Shown: positions 1-6,152 of the stretch, in pieces
How positions within the stretch are numbered: the first letter of the stretch is position 1
Layout of the letters: each line of letters opens with the position of its first letter
Source of the DNA: Alphaproteobacteria bacterium
GTDB taxonomy: Bacteria > Pseudomonadota > Alphaproteobacteria > Sphingomonadales > Emcibacteraceae
Assembly: GCA_013152615.1 (NCBI GenBank)
Contig: JAADGA010000010.1
Span: forward strand, 1,837-12,454
Reading direction: 5' to 3'
DNA: 10,618 bases
Made by a program: the position numbers and the translations under genes
The notes under the pieces: generated by a model
Databases searched by the model: none
The model's input: only the letters and a program-made list of their open reading frames with translations
Told to the model about the DNA's origin: nothing

Positions 1-282
1 GCTGATCCTGACCGTGAGCCGGTCGCCTTTCAGTGTCGCGGGAATATGATTGAGTGATATCTTCCAGCCGGATTTTTCCTGAGCGGCGGCGGCGGCAAGT
101 TGCCGGTTGTAATAAAGCCCTTTAAAATAGGGATTTCTGGTCTCCAGCCCGCCAAAGGTGCTGAGGGCGAAAAAAACCATGAGGCCGTTGATGATGAAAA
201 TCACGATGAAAAAGCCAACGACCCACATCAAGGCTTTTTTGCCGGTAAAAGGCGCGATATTTTTATTTATGCTGGCGGTCAT
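1..282 (-). CDS. fixH: FixH/CcoH family cbb3 oxidase assembly protein, C-terminus cut by window edge
   Basis: Ninety-four codons of a small membrane protein whose 3' end lies outside the window. A cytoplasmic N-terminus (MTASINKNIAPFTGKKALMW) leads into one hydrophobic segment at about residues 19-42. A periplasmic part follows with NPYFKGLYYNRQLAAAAAQ at about 50-68, the hallmark of FixH/CcoH proteins, and then a beta-rich start (SGWKISLNH). CcoH/FixH is a single-span inner-membrane protein that assists assembly and stability of cbb3-type oxidase. The ATG (complement of 280-282) overlaps the ccoG stop in an ATGA arrangement, so the two are probably translationally coupled. The usual ccoG-fixH order supports the call; fixI and fixS would be expected beyond the window. 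The start is fixed by the overlap; only the C-terminus is missing. Confidence 0.9.
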   Translation of the reverse strand, partial: MTASINKNIAPFTGKKALMWVVGFFIVIFIINGLMVFFALSTFGGLETRNPYFKGLYYNRQLAAAAAQEKSGWKISLNHIPATLKGDRLTVRIS

Positions 283-1793
283 GTCTCTGGTCCCTTGAAA
301 GTTGTTACGTTGCGGTCGCTTGCGGTTCCCTTCAAATTCTTTACCGTGATGGCAATGGCCATGCTGTTACTGCCAAGCTCGGCCTTTGGTATGGTGATAT
401 AGATCTTGACGGCTCTCAGGCCGTCTTTGTTTACGGTGATGATCGGCAGGCCCGCTGCGGTTCTGTCTTTGACCCCCTCGACCTTTATCCGGTAGTGGGG
501 TAATCCCGATATGCTGAGGGAATATCTCTGACTTTGATGGGTTTTGTTCAGAATCTTGATGGTATAGCCATTGCGGATATCACCGGAGGACAACTGGACA
601 AACAAGGGATTGCGATCCCGCAGGATATTAAGCTCGAGCGTGCTACGATGCGTCAGGCCATAGAGGATCGCCCCGCTGATGAGAATGACCAGAATGGCAT
701 AGAACAGGGTGCGTGGCCTTACGATGTGGCGTTTCTGGGACAGGCCCTTTTCCCGACGGGCAAAATTGGTCATGCTGTCATAGCCAATCAATCCTTTGGG
801 TCGGCCAATTTTTGTCATAACCTCGTCACAGGCGTCTATGCACAGCGAACACTGGATGCATTCAAGCTGAAAGCCGTCGCGGATATCAATTCCCATCGGA
901 CAGACGACAATACATTGATGACAGTCAATACAATCGCCGCGATTATCCCAGCTGTCATTTTCTTTATGGGAGCCGCGTGGTTCGCCCCGGTCATATTTAT
1001 ACATCACCGCCAGCGTGTCTTCGTCCATCATCACCCCCTGAATCCGGGGCCATGGACACATATAGGTACACACCTGTTCCCGGGCAATCCCGCCCAGAAT
1101 ATAGGTGGTGCCGGTCAGGACCATAATCCAGAAATAGGTGGTCAGCGGTGCCTCAAGCTCAACCAGCTGTTTTATCAAGGTCGGGGCATCATTCATATAG
1201 AGCACCCAGGCCCCGCCGGTCAGAACCGCAATAGTCAGCCAGGTGACATGTTTTGCCGTCTTTCTGGCGAGTTTGGACCATGACCATCTGGCTTTGTCAA
1301 GCCGGAGGCGGGCATTACGGTCCCCCTCGAAAAACCGTTCCACCATCAGGAAAAGATCAACCCACACCGTTTGTGGACAGGTATAGCCGCACCATACCCG
1401 GCCAAACGCGCTGGTCACCAGAAACAGCGCGATTGCCGCCAATATCAACAGACCGGCAATATAGTAAACTTCCTGCGGCCAGATTTCGAGCGAGAAGAAA
1501 TAAAACCGGTTATGGGCAATATCCATCAGAATGGCCTGATCGGGAATACCGGGGCCGCGGTGCCATCTGATCCACGGAGAGAGATAATAAATGCCGAGGG
1601 TGACAATCATCACCCACCATTTAATCGTGCGAAAAGTACCCTTTGCCCGTTTGGGGTAGATTTTTTTCTGGGCGGCATAGAGCGAATGACTGGCCTGTTT
1701 GTTAACCGCCTCGACATTGGCGCGCTCCACATGTCTGTGGGGAGCGTCGCTACCCCGTCCGGGAGGCCCACAATCAAGCGGCTCAGTTGTCAT
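279..1793 (-). CDS. ccoG: CcoG/FixG, cbb3 oxidase accessory protein with two [4Fe-4S] ferredoxin motifs
   Basis: A 504-residue polytopic iron-sulfur protein of normal length for CcoG. After a cytoplasmic N-terminus with YAAQKKIYPKRAKGTFRTIKW come hydrophobic segments around 58-72, 110-128, 184-200 and 218-234. WCGYTCPQTVW (about 134-144) and EQVCTYMCPWPRIQG (about 239-253) are the conserved CcoG/NapH/RdxA cysteine motifs. Two complete ferredoxin motifs follow: CIDCHQCIVVCP and CIQCSLCIDAC. A further membrane span (about 366-382) precedes a periplasmic Ig-like C-terminal domain. Published work on Rhodobacter CcoG describes a Cu(II) reductase that supplies Cu(I) for the CuB centre; this role is taken from the family. 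It lies 86 bases after ccoP and overlaps fixH by 4 bases. No strong Shine-Dalgarno precedes the start (CAGGGT is the nearest), so the exact start is less certain than the gene. Confidence 0.96.
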   Translation of the reverse strand: MTTEPLDCGPPGRGSDAPHRHVERANVEAVNKQASHSLYAAQKKIYPKRAKGTFRTIKWWVMIVTLGIYYLSPWIRWHRGPGIPDQAILMDIAHNRFYFFSLEIWPQEVYYIAGLLILAAIALFLVTSAFGRVWCGYTCPQTVWVDLFLMVERFFEGDRNARLRLDKARWSWSKLARKTAKHVTWLTIAVLTGGAWVLYMNDAPTLIKQLVELEAPLTTYFWIMVLTGTTYILGGIAREQVCTYMCPWPRIQGVMMDEDTLAVMYKYDRGEPRGSHKENDSWDNRGDCIDCHQCIVVCPMGIDIRDGFQLECIQCSLCIDACDEVMTKIGRPKGLIGYDSMTNFARREKGLSQKRHIVRPRTLFYAILVILISGAILYGLTHRSTLELNILRDRNPLFVQLSSGDIRNGYTIKILNKTHQSQRYSLSISGLPHYRIKVEGVKDRTAAGLPIITVNKDGLRAVKIYITIPKAELGSNSMAIAITVKNLKGTASDRNVTTFKGPET

Positions 1794-1879
1794 AACATTA
1801 TACCCTGTTTACTCTGTTTAATAACCTGTCATCGTCCCGCCGGTTTCCTGTTGGCCCCAATCGCCAATCGTCGGGGGGT

Positions 1880-2743
1880 TTATTTGCCTCCGCCCAGGGA
1901 ATGAACATAAACAGCCAGACTTCTGATTGTGGCCGGGTCGAGCCGACCGCCCCAGGTGGGCATGACGCCTTTGCGGCTGTAGGAGATGGTGGTTTCCACC
2001 GTTTTCTGATCCGAGCCATAGAGCCAGATGGCATCAGACAGGTTCGGGGCGCCGTATTCTATATTACCGTGGGCGGTTTCCCCGTGGCAGGCCGCGCAAT
2101 TATCCTGAAAAATACCGGCAGCACCTTTCGGCACCCTGACCGCAGGATTGGACAGGGATCTGACATATTTGGCGACCGCGCTGATCTGCTGTCTATCCAG
2201 AATTTGATCGGTGAGAAAAGCTGGCATGTCGCTGAGGCGGGTATCGTCACTGGAACTGCGGACGCCGACCGTGATGGTCTCCAGAATGTCTTTCAATGTC
2301 CCCCCCCACAGCCAGTCATCGTCATTGAGATTGGGATAGCCCTTGCTGCCGGCGGCCCCCGACCCGTGACAGGCGGTACAGTTATTCCTGAAGGCTGCTT
2401 CGCCGTCAGCCATGGCGAATTCCAGCAGTTTGGGGTTGGATTCGATGGCATTAAGCTTTGTCGACAGGAGTTTTTTGGCATAAATGCTGCGCGCGGCCTT
2501 GACCTTTTTCAGTTCTGCGGTGACCGCATCGCGCTGTGAATGCCCCAGCACACCCTTGGTGTAGCTATGGACCAGCGGCCAGGCGGGCATGACAATCCAG
2601 TAGCCGATGGCCCAGATAATACAGGCGAAGAAGGTCCACAGCCACCAGCGCGGCAGCGGAGTATCCAGTTCCTTGATCCCGTCCCATTCATGACCGGTGG
2701 TATAGGTATCGCTACGTTTATCATATTCGGGTTCTACTGACAT
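1880..2743 (-). CDS. ccoP: cbb3-type cytochrome c oxidase subunit III (CcoP/FixP), diheme cytochrome c
   Basis: Membrane-anchored diheme cytochrome c that accepts electrons from soluble cytochrome c and passes them to CcoO and CcoN. With the start used here it has 287 residues. TTGHEWDGIKELDTPLPRWW (about 15-34) is the conserved CcoP pre-membrane motif, followed by one strongly hydrophobic segment (about 35-55). Two periplasmic cytochrome c domains follow, with CTACH at C122/C125/H126 and CAACH at C216/C219/H220. Probable axial methionines are M173 (SDMPAF) and M261 (GVMPTW). I chose the ATG at 2743 because AAGGA lies 7 bases before it. An in-frame ATG at 2767, eight codons earlier, would give 295 residues but has poor ribosome-binding context. 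It is fourth in the ccoNOQP operon and looks intact. Confidence 0.95.
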   Translation of the reverse strand: MSVEPEYDKRSDTYTTGHEWDGIKELDTPLPRWWLWTFFACIIWAIGYWIVMPAWPLVHSYTKGVLGHSQRDAVTAELKKVKAARSIYAKKLLSTKLNAIESNPKLLEFAMADGEAAFRNNCTACHGSGAAGSKGYPNLNDDDWLWGGTLKDILETITVGVRSSSDDTRLSDMPAFLTDQILDRQQISAVAKYVRSLSNPAVRVPKGAAGIFQDNCAACHGETAHGNIEYGAPNLSDAIWLYGSDQKTVETTISYSRKGVMPTWGGRLDPATIRSLAVYVHSLGGGK

Positions 2744-2795
2744 ATCCTGTTCCTTTTTGGCAGCCATTCCGGCGGCCCCGGTATTTTACCAACCA

Positions 2796-2945
2796 TCATT
2801 CTTCATCCAGGGGACGACTTGCCGCCTTGGTAAATTTTTTTTTGTAGCCGGGCCAATAGGCATAAACAACGGCAACGACAAACATAATAAACAGAAAAGC
2901 CAGTCCCCAGCTTTCGGCAAAATTGGCAACATCCTGATGGGTCAT
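2796..2945 (-). CDS. ccoQ: cbb3-type oxidase small subunit CcoQ/FixQ
   Basis: A 49-residue open frame between ccoO and ccoP. The protein begins MTHQDVANFAESWGLAF, has one membrane helix (about 13-31, with FLFIMFVVAVVYAYWP) and ends in a basic then acidic tail (GYKKKFTKAASRPLDEE). Size, single span, the YWP(G) motif after the helix and the position are typical of CcoQ, a non-catalytic subunit that stabilises the cbb3 complex and, in Rhodobacter, protects it or signals through it under oxygen. The start is 9 bases after the ccoO stop. The ribosome-binding site AGGAG overlaps that stop (in CTAGGAGCC), which argues for coupling to ccoO. The ccoP start used here is 52 bases downstream. Confidence 0.93.
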   Translation of the reverse strand: MTHQDVANFAESWGLAFLFIMFVVAVVYAYWPGYKKKFTKAASRPLDEE

Positions 2946-2954
2946 TTTTGGCTC

Positions 2955-3683
2955 CTAGCGGCTGTTTGCGGCATCATTATAGATTGAAAAATCAACCAGA
3001 GTACCGAGCATTTGTAAATAGGCGACCAGAGCATCGAGCTCGCTGATCTTTTTCGGATTACCGTCAAAGTCGCGGGCCTGTGCCTTTGGGTAGCGTTTGA
3101 TAAAGGCATCATACCCGTCGGAATCCGGATCAAGCTGAGCCTTGAGGTCGGCGACCGCATATTTAATGTCATCGGCGGTATAGGGAACGCCCACTTCCTT
3201 GTTGGCCCGCAGGTCGGCGGCGATATTCCGGTAGTCAAGGTCCGTTTTTGCCAGAAACGGATAGGCGGGCATGATCGATTCAGGGACGACATCGCGCGGA
3301 TTATGCATATGTTCCTGATGCCAGCTGTCGGAATATTTCTTCCCGACCCGGGCGAGGTCCGGCCCGGTGCGCTCCGACCCCCACTGGAACGGGTGGTCAT
3401 ACATGCTTTCCGCCGCCAGTGAATAATGGCCATAGCGTTCAACATCACCACGGGTCGAGCGGATCATCTGGGAATGGCACAGGTAACAGCCTTCGCGGAC
3501 ATAGATATTGCGCCCGGCAAGCTCCAGCGGGGTATAGGGCCGCATGCCCTGTACCTTTTCAATGGTATTTTCGAGGTAGAATAGTGGCGCGATTTCCACA
3601 ATGCCGCCAATGGCGACCACGATCAATATTCCAATTACCAGAATAATGGAGTTTTTTTCTAAATTTTCATATTTGAATAACAT
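2955..3683 (-). CDS. ccoO: cbb3-type cytochrome c oxidase subunit II (CcoO/FixO), monoheme cytochrome c
   Basis: A 242-residue membrane-anchored monoheme cytochrome c that transfers electrons from CcoP to the CcoN active site. One N-terminal membrane helix (about 12-36) leads to [20 protein letters not shown], a strongly conserved CcoO motif. The heme c site is CYLCH (C66, C69, H70), followed by [32 protein letters not shown] (101-114) and the probable axial methionine M138 in PESIMPAY complete the domain. The C-terminal region ends in an [11 protein letters not shown] helix. Length is normal for alphaproteobacterial FixO. The gene starts 14 bases after ccoN with an AAAGGAG site 8 bases before the ATG. 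Nothing is missing or unusual. Confidence 0.97.
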   Translation of the reverse strand: MLFKYENLEKNSIILVIGILIVVAIGGIVEIAPLFYLENTIEKVQGMRPYTPLELAGRNIYVREGCYLCHSQMIRSTRGDVERYGHYSLAAESMYDHPFQWGSERTGPDLARVGKKYSDSWHQEHMHNPRDVVPESIMPAYPFLAKTDLDYRNIAADLRANKEVGVPYTADDIKYAVADLKAQLDPDSDGYDAFIKRYPKAQARDFDGNPKKISELDALVAYLQMLGTLVDFSIYNDAANSR

Positions 3684-3697
3684 TGCTTCAACTCCTT

Positions 3698-5347
3698 TTA
3701 TTCGGCCGGAACGGCTTGGCCAATCGGGACGGCGTCACCGTGGCCGCGCGCTGTTCTCCACAGGTTATAGGCCATGATCAGGGCGCCGATGACAAACAGC
3801 AGTCCGCCAACCGCCCGGATGATGTAATAGGGGTGCATGGCCTCGACAGTTTCGACGAAGGAATATTTCAGGAAACCGAGATTGTCATAAGCCCGCCACA
3901 TCAGGCCCTGGGTTATGCCGCCGACCCACATGGCAGTGATGTAAAGCACAATGCCGATGGCGGAAATCCAGAAATGCATATTGACCAGCTTCAGGGAATA
4001 AAGCTCCTTGCGCTTCCACAGCCACGGAACCAGACAGTAAAGCGCACCAAAGCTGACATAGGAAACCCAGCCAAGAGTGCCCGAATGGACATGGCCAATG
4101 GTCCAGTTGGTATAATGGCTGAGGCTGTTGACCGCCTTGATCGCCATCAGCGGTCCTTCGAAGGTAACCATGCCATAAAAGGCGATTGATACCGCCAGCA
4201 TCTTCAGTACCGGGTCGGTGCGTAATTTGTCCCATGCCCCGTTCAGGGTCATCAGGCCGTTAATCATTCCGCCCCAGGACGGCATCCACAGCATGATCGA
4301 AAATGTCATGCCCAGAGTCTGGGTCCATTCCGGCAGCGCGGTATAGAACAGATGATGCGGCCCGGCCCAGATATAGAGGAAAATCAGCGACCAGAAATGG
4401 ATGATGGATAACCGGTAGGAATATACCGGGCGCTGGGCGCGTTTGGGGACAAAATAATACATGATGCCGAGGAAACCCGCCGTCAGGAAGAAGCCGACGG
4501 CACTATGGCCGTACCACCATTGAACCAGAGCGTCCTGAACCCCGGAAAACAGCGAATAGCTTTTGGGCTCGGTAAAGGATACCGGCACCGCCAGATTATT
4601 AACCACATGGATCATGGCAATGGTAATAATAAAGGACAGAAAGAACCAGTTGGCGACATAAATATGCGGTTCCCGGCGCCGCCACAGCGTGCCGAGGAAT
4701 ACCAGCAGGTAGACTACCCAGACAATGGTCAGCCAGATATCAACATACCATTCCGGTTCGGCATATTCCCGGCTTTGGGTAATGCCCAGCAGATAGCCGG
4801 TGGCGGCAAGTACGATAAACAACTGATAGCCCCAGAACACAAACCACGGGGCAATCTCGCCCGCCAGCCGGGCCTTGCTGGTGCGCTGGACAACATAAAA
4901 AGATGACGCCAGCAGCACGTTGCCGCCAAAAGCGAAAATGGCGGCTGAGGTATGCAGCGGCCTGAGTCGCCCGAAATTGGTCCAGGGCAAGCCGAGATCA
5001 AGTGCCGGATAGGACATTTGCCAGGCCAGAATATCGCCGGCCAGAAAAGCAACAATGCCCCAGAAAACCGCGGCAATGACACAGGCTTTGATCACGCCGT
5101 CATTGTAAAAGACGCCGGCGGGGGATGCTTCGGCCGTGATGCGGCCACCCTTGCCAAAGCCGAGGTTGATAACGCCGACAATGCCAAGGGTGAAGGCAAA
5201 AATCATAATGTAGCCATGAAATGCCATGGCGGCCGATGTTGTTTTGGCAACAATCAACAATGCCAGCAAAACACCGACTCCCAGAAACAGGGTCATTGAT
5301 CCTTTTGCCATATTACTGACAGTTGGAGGGGAATCGAGAGTTGTCAT
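3698..5347 (-). CDS. ccoN: cbb3-type cytochrome c oxidase catalytic subunit I (CcoN/FixN)
   Basis: A 549-residue multi-span catalytic subunit of the high-affinity C-family heme-copper oxidase. It reduces O2 to water at a heme b3-CuB centre while conserving proton-motive force. Visible ligands are H132 in [15 protein letters not shown] (low-spin heme b), H281 in [11 protein letters not shown] (CuB), H331/H332 in WAGPHHL (CuB) and H419/H421 in HVHSG (heme b3 and heme b). Y325 in [10 protein letters not shown] is the family's histidine cross-linked tyrosine. The N-terminal extension is longer than in Pseudomonas and similar to rhizobial FixN. The start at 5347 is preceded by AGGTGGG; a second in-frame Met lies at residue 13. 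It is the first gene of ccoNOQP. The leader carries a FixK/FNR-type site, so microaerobic induction is likely. Confidence 0.98.
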   Translation of the reverse strand: MTTLDSPPTVSNMAKGSMTLFLGVGVLLALLIVAKTTSAAMAFHGYIMIFAFTLGIVGVINLGFGKGGRITAEASPAGVFYNDGVIKACVIAAVFWGIVAFLAGDILAWQMSYPALDLGLPWTNFGRLRPLHTSAAIFAFGGNVLLASSFYVVQRTSKARLAGEIAPWFVFWGYQLFIVLAATGYLLGITQSREYAEPEWYVDIWLTIVWVVYLLVFLGTLWRRREPHIYVANWFFLSFIITIAMIHVVNNLAVPVSFTEPKSYSLFSGVQDALVQWWYGHSAVGFFLTAGFLGIMYYFVPKRAQRPVYSYRLSIIHFWSLIFLYIWAGPHHLFYTALPEWTQTLGMTFSIMLWMPSWGGMINGLMTLNGAWDKLRTDPVLKMLAVSIAFYGMVTFEGPLMAIKAVNSLSHYTNWTIGHVHSGTLGWVSYVSFGALYCLVPWLWKRKELYSLKLVNMHFWISAIGIVLYITAMWVGGITQGLMWRAYDNLGFLKYSFVETVEAMHPYYIIRAVGGLLFVIGALIMAYNLWRTARGHGDAVPIGQAVPAE

Positions 5348-5406
5348 TTTTTAACCCACCTATATTTATAGTTATATTTTTAATTATATTTTTAGTTGTA
5401 TCTTCA
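5348..5406 (-). repeat. AT-rich 12-bp-period repeat in the ccoN leader
   Basis: Read on the plus strand, GTTATATTTTTA (5371-5382), ATTATATTTTTA (5383-5394) and a degraded GTTGTATCTTCA (5395-5406) form three units with a 12-bp period. They are preceded by CTATA-TT-TATAG (5360-5371). The tract lies between the FixK/FNR-type box and the ccoN ribosome-binding site (AGGTGGG, complement of about 5354-5360). It would be in the transcribed leader if transcription starts near 5457. The sequence repetition is seen directly; any role is unknown. Confidence 0.6.
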
Positions 5407-5463
5407 TCTGTACCGATAAACTTGAATTACAGATTTATTTGACATATTAAACAATCTCACTCA

Positions 5464-5479
5464 CTTAACTCATGTTAAG
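5464..5479. promoter_or_regulatory. Perfect inverted repeat CTTAAC-N4-GTTAAG upstream of ccoN
   Basis: Two 6-bp arms separated by TCAT form a perfect inverted repeat centred at 5471.5, 27 bp from the centre of the FixK/FNR-type box on the ccoN side. If the box acts at -41.5, this repeat spans the -10 region, a typical place for a repressor. It may also simply include promoter sequence. No regulator can be named from the sequence. Confidence 0.4.
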
Positions 5480-5491
5480 GTTACAAAATCA

Positions 5492-5505
5492 TTGACGCAA
5501 GTCAA
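5492..5505. promoter_or_regulatory. FixK/FNR/Anr-type binding site for ccoNOQP
   Basis: TTGACGCAAGTCAA is a full match to the TTGA-N6-TCAA consensus of Crp/Fnr-family oxygen regulators (FixK, FnrL, Anr), with a palindromic TTGAC-N4-GTCAA core. It lies 145 bases upstream of the ccoN start, in the only long gap before the operon. cbb3 operons are classic targets of these activators. Activation at -41.5 would place the ccoN transcript start near 5457. I see no strong -10 hexamer there, so the start point is only a guess. Confidence 0.85.
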
Positions 5506-5554
5506 CAAAAGTTAACATATTATATTTTTCTGGATATGGTCAGGGTTGAACAGA

Positions 5555-5580
5555 GCATGTGAACGGGGCATGTGAACAGG
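5555..5580. repeat. Two-copy 13-bp direct repeat
   Basis: GCATGTGAACGGG (5555-5567) is followed at once by GCATGTGAACAGG (5568-5580), 12 of 13 bases identical. It lies in the intergenic region between the divergent ccoN and riboswitch promoters, about 155 bases upstream of the putative riboswitch -10. It might be a tandem regulator site or a replication-slippage product; the sequence does not decide. Confidence 0.6.
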
Positions 5581-5676
5581 GTGGGCCGGACGGAGAAACA
5601 GGCTATTGATCTCCCCGGAGGGCTTCTGGTGGGATTTATAAGGACGCAGCGCCCGATTGAGGAAAATGCCAACCGA

Positions 5677-5712
5677 ATAAATCTTTAGATAAATCTTTAT
5701 ATAAATCTTTAC
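5677..5712. repeat. Three-copy 12-bp tandem repeat before the riboswitch promoter
   Basis: ATAAATCTTTA occurs three times exactly, at 5677-5687, 5689-5699 and 5701-5711, each followed by one variable base (G, T, C), giving a strict 12-bp period. The last copy reaches the expected -35 region of a promoter with a TATGAT -10 at 5734-5739. Exact direct repeats just upstream of a -35 element suggest cooperative binding of an activator, or of a repressor, on nearly the same face of the helix. No regulator is identified. Confidence 0.75.
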
Positions 5713-5733
5713 CGGCTTTTTACATATTGGGGC

Positions 5734-5739
5734 TATGAT
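5734..5739 (+). promoter_or_regulatory. Putative -10 element (TATGAT) for the riboswitch transcript
   Basis: TATGAT matches five of six bases of the sigma70 -10 consensus. It would start transcription near A5747, five bases before the hairpin-forming palindrome that leads into the riboswitch. No good -35 hexamer lies 16-18 bases upstream; the three-copy repeat occupies that space, which fits a promoter that needs an activator. The assignment is an inference from position. Confidence 0.35.
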
Positions 5740-5751
5740 GTCATTCAATGA

Positions 5752-5766
5752 ACAGGATTATCCTGT
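5752..5766 (+). promoter_or_regulatory. Palindrome/hairpin competing with riboswitch P1
   Basis: ACAGGAT-T-ATCCTGT is a perfect palindrome with 7-bp arms around one base. As RNA it can fold into a 5-bp stem (ACAGG/CCUGU) with a 5-base loop AUUAU (5757-5761). The right arm is also the 5' strand of the riboswitch P1 helix (5759-5767), so the two structures exclude each other. This would serve as an anti-P1 element near the 5' end of the transcript. As DNA it could instead be an operator. Confidence 0.5.
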
Positions 5767-5857
5767 GACAATAGCAAACTGCCGGTAACGGCGGGACGCA
5801 AAGCCTCTGGTCCTTATTGTATGCCGTAAGGGATAGCAGGGTTACCGCAAGGAGATA
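5759..5857 (+). ncRNA. GEMM-I cyclic-dinucleotide riboswitch, A20 variant (c-di-GMP or 3',3'-cGAMP)
   Basis: The stretch contains the GEMM-I core in order: ACAATAGCAAAC (5768-5779), a 6-bp stem 5779-5784/5789-5794 capped by the GNRA loop GTAA, then GGGACGCAAAGCC (5793-5805). A second stem, CCTTA/TAAGG (5812-5816/5827-5831), and the closing GGGTTACCG (5839-5847) follow. The A that stacks between the two ligand bases (Vc2 A47) is A5800. The position equal to Vc2 G20 is A5773. A at this position, in ACAATA, is what I recall from Geobacter cGAMP aptamers, so the ligand may be 3',3'-cGAMP, or both dinucleotides. A P1 helix can form between 5759-5767 and 5848-5857, with one bulge and one mismatch. 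It covers the ribosome-binding AGGAG (5850-5854) of the next gene, suggesting translational control with ligand-bound OFF. Class assignment is firm; ligand and direction are inference. Confidence 0.93.
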
Positions 5858-5861
5858 GATA

Positions 5862-6038
5862 ATGGCACATTCAGACAGGTCCCCCAATATGACAGCTCTG
5901 TCCAATAATTTTGAATATAAGAAAGAACTGGCGTTCCAGCTGGTAAAACGATTCGGGATGACTGCAGCCCGTCAGACCTGCATCCAGAATAAATGGGACG
6001 AAGTTCTCAAGGCCGTGGATTCAGTCAGAGTACATTAG
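5862..6038 (+). CDS. Riboswitch-controlled small protein of unknown function (58 aa)
   Basis: A 58-residue open frame whose ATG lies directly downstream of the riboswitch, with GGAG 7 bases before it. The protein starts MAHSDRSPNMTALSNN. It then has a probably helical core, FEYKKELAFQLVKRFGM then TAARQTCIQNKWDEVLKAVD, and ends SVRVH. It has no signal peptide, no membrane span and no catalytic motif I recognise; there is one cysteine (C40) and one tryptophan (W45). An amphipathic two-helix fold acting through protein or nucleic-acid contacts is possible. The tight spacing to the aptamer is the strongest evidence that it is real and is the riboswitch's target. No second gene follows on this strand for about 825 bases, so the small protein (or its transcript) seems to be the whole output. 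An alternative start at Met10 (5889) lacks a comparable binding site. Confidence 0.8.
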   Translation: MAHSDRSPNMTALSNNFEYKKELAFQLVKRFGMTAARQTCIQNKWDEVLKAVDSVRVH

Positions 6039-6051
6039 GGTCCTGACCCTA
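6036..6051 (+). terminator. Short perfect inverted repeat at the end of the small gene
   Basis: TAGGGT-CCTG-ACCCTA is a perfect 6-bp stem with a 4-base loop, beginning inside the stop codon of the 58-residue gene. Its position suits a transcription end or an mRNA-stabilising 3' hairpin. It is not followed by a T-run, so it is not a classical intrinsic terminator and may work only as a stability element, if at all. Confidence 0.3.
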
Positions 6052-6088
6052 AGCTTCCGGTGCCGGGAACGGAATCCCTGAATTCTGT

Positions 6089-6152
6089 TTCCGTATTTCG
6101 TTCCCGCATTTTGCTGCCGAATTTTGCTGCCGGATTTTGTTCCCGGACAGGG
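6089..6152. repeat. Degenerate 13-bp-period tandem repeat
   Basis: Five units follow each other: TTCCGTATTTCG (6089-6100), TTCCCGCATTTTG (6101-6113), CTGCCGAATTTTG (6114-6126), CTGCCGGATTTTG (6127-6139) and a degraded TTCCCGGACAGGG (6140-6152). The best pair differs at one base of 13. The tract sits about 50 bases after the small gene, in DNA without a convincing coding frame. It may be a slippage-derived minisatellite or an array of protein sites. There are no spacers between units, so it is not a CRISPR array. Confidence 0.65.

Noticed and set aside
534..1283. Plus-strand open frame of 249 codons
   Set aside because: It lies entirely antisense to ccoG, whose ferredoxin motifs and family length are clear; the antisense frame has no known features.
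5512..5748. Minus-strand open frame of 78 codons in the ccoN-riboswitch gap
   Set aside because: It covers the direct repeats and putative promoter, has low-complexity K/I content from the ATAAATCTTTA repeats, and shows no protein family features.
6089..6152. Tandem repeat as a CRISPR array
   Set aside because: Units are 13 bp and contiguous with no spacers, and no cas genes are nearby.
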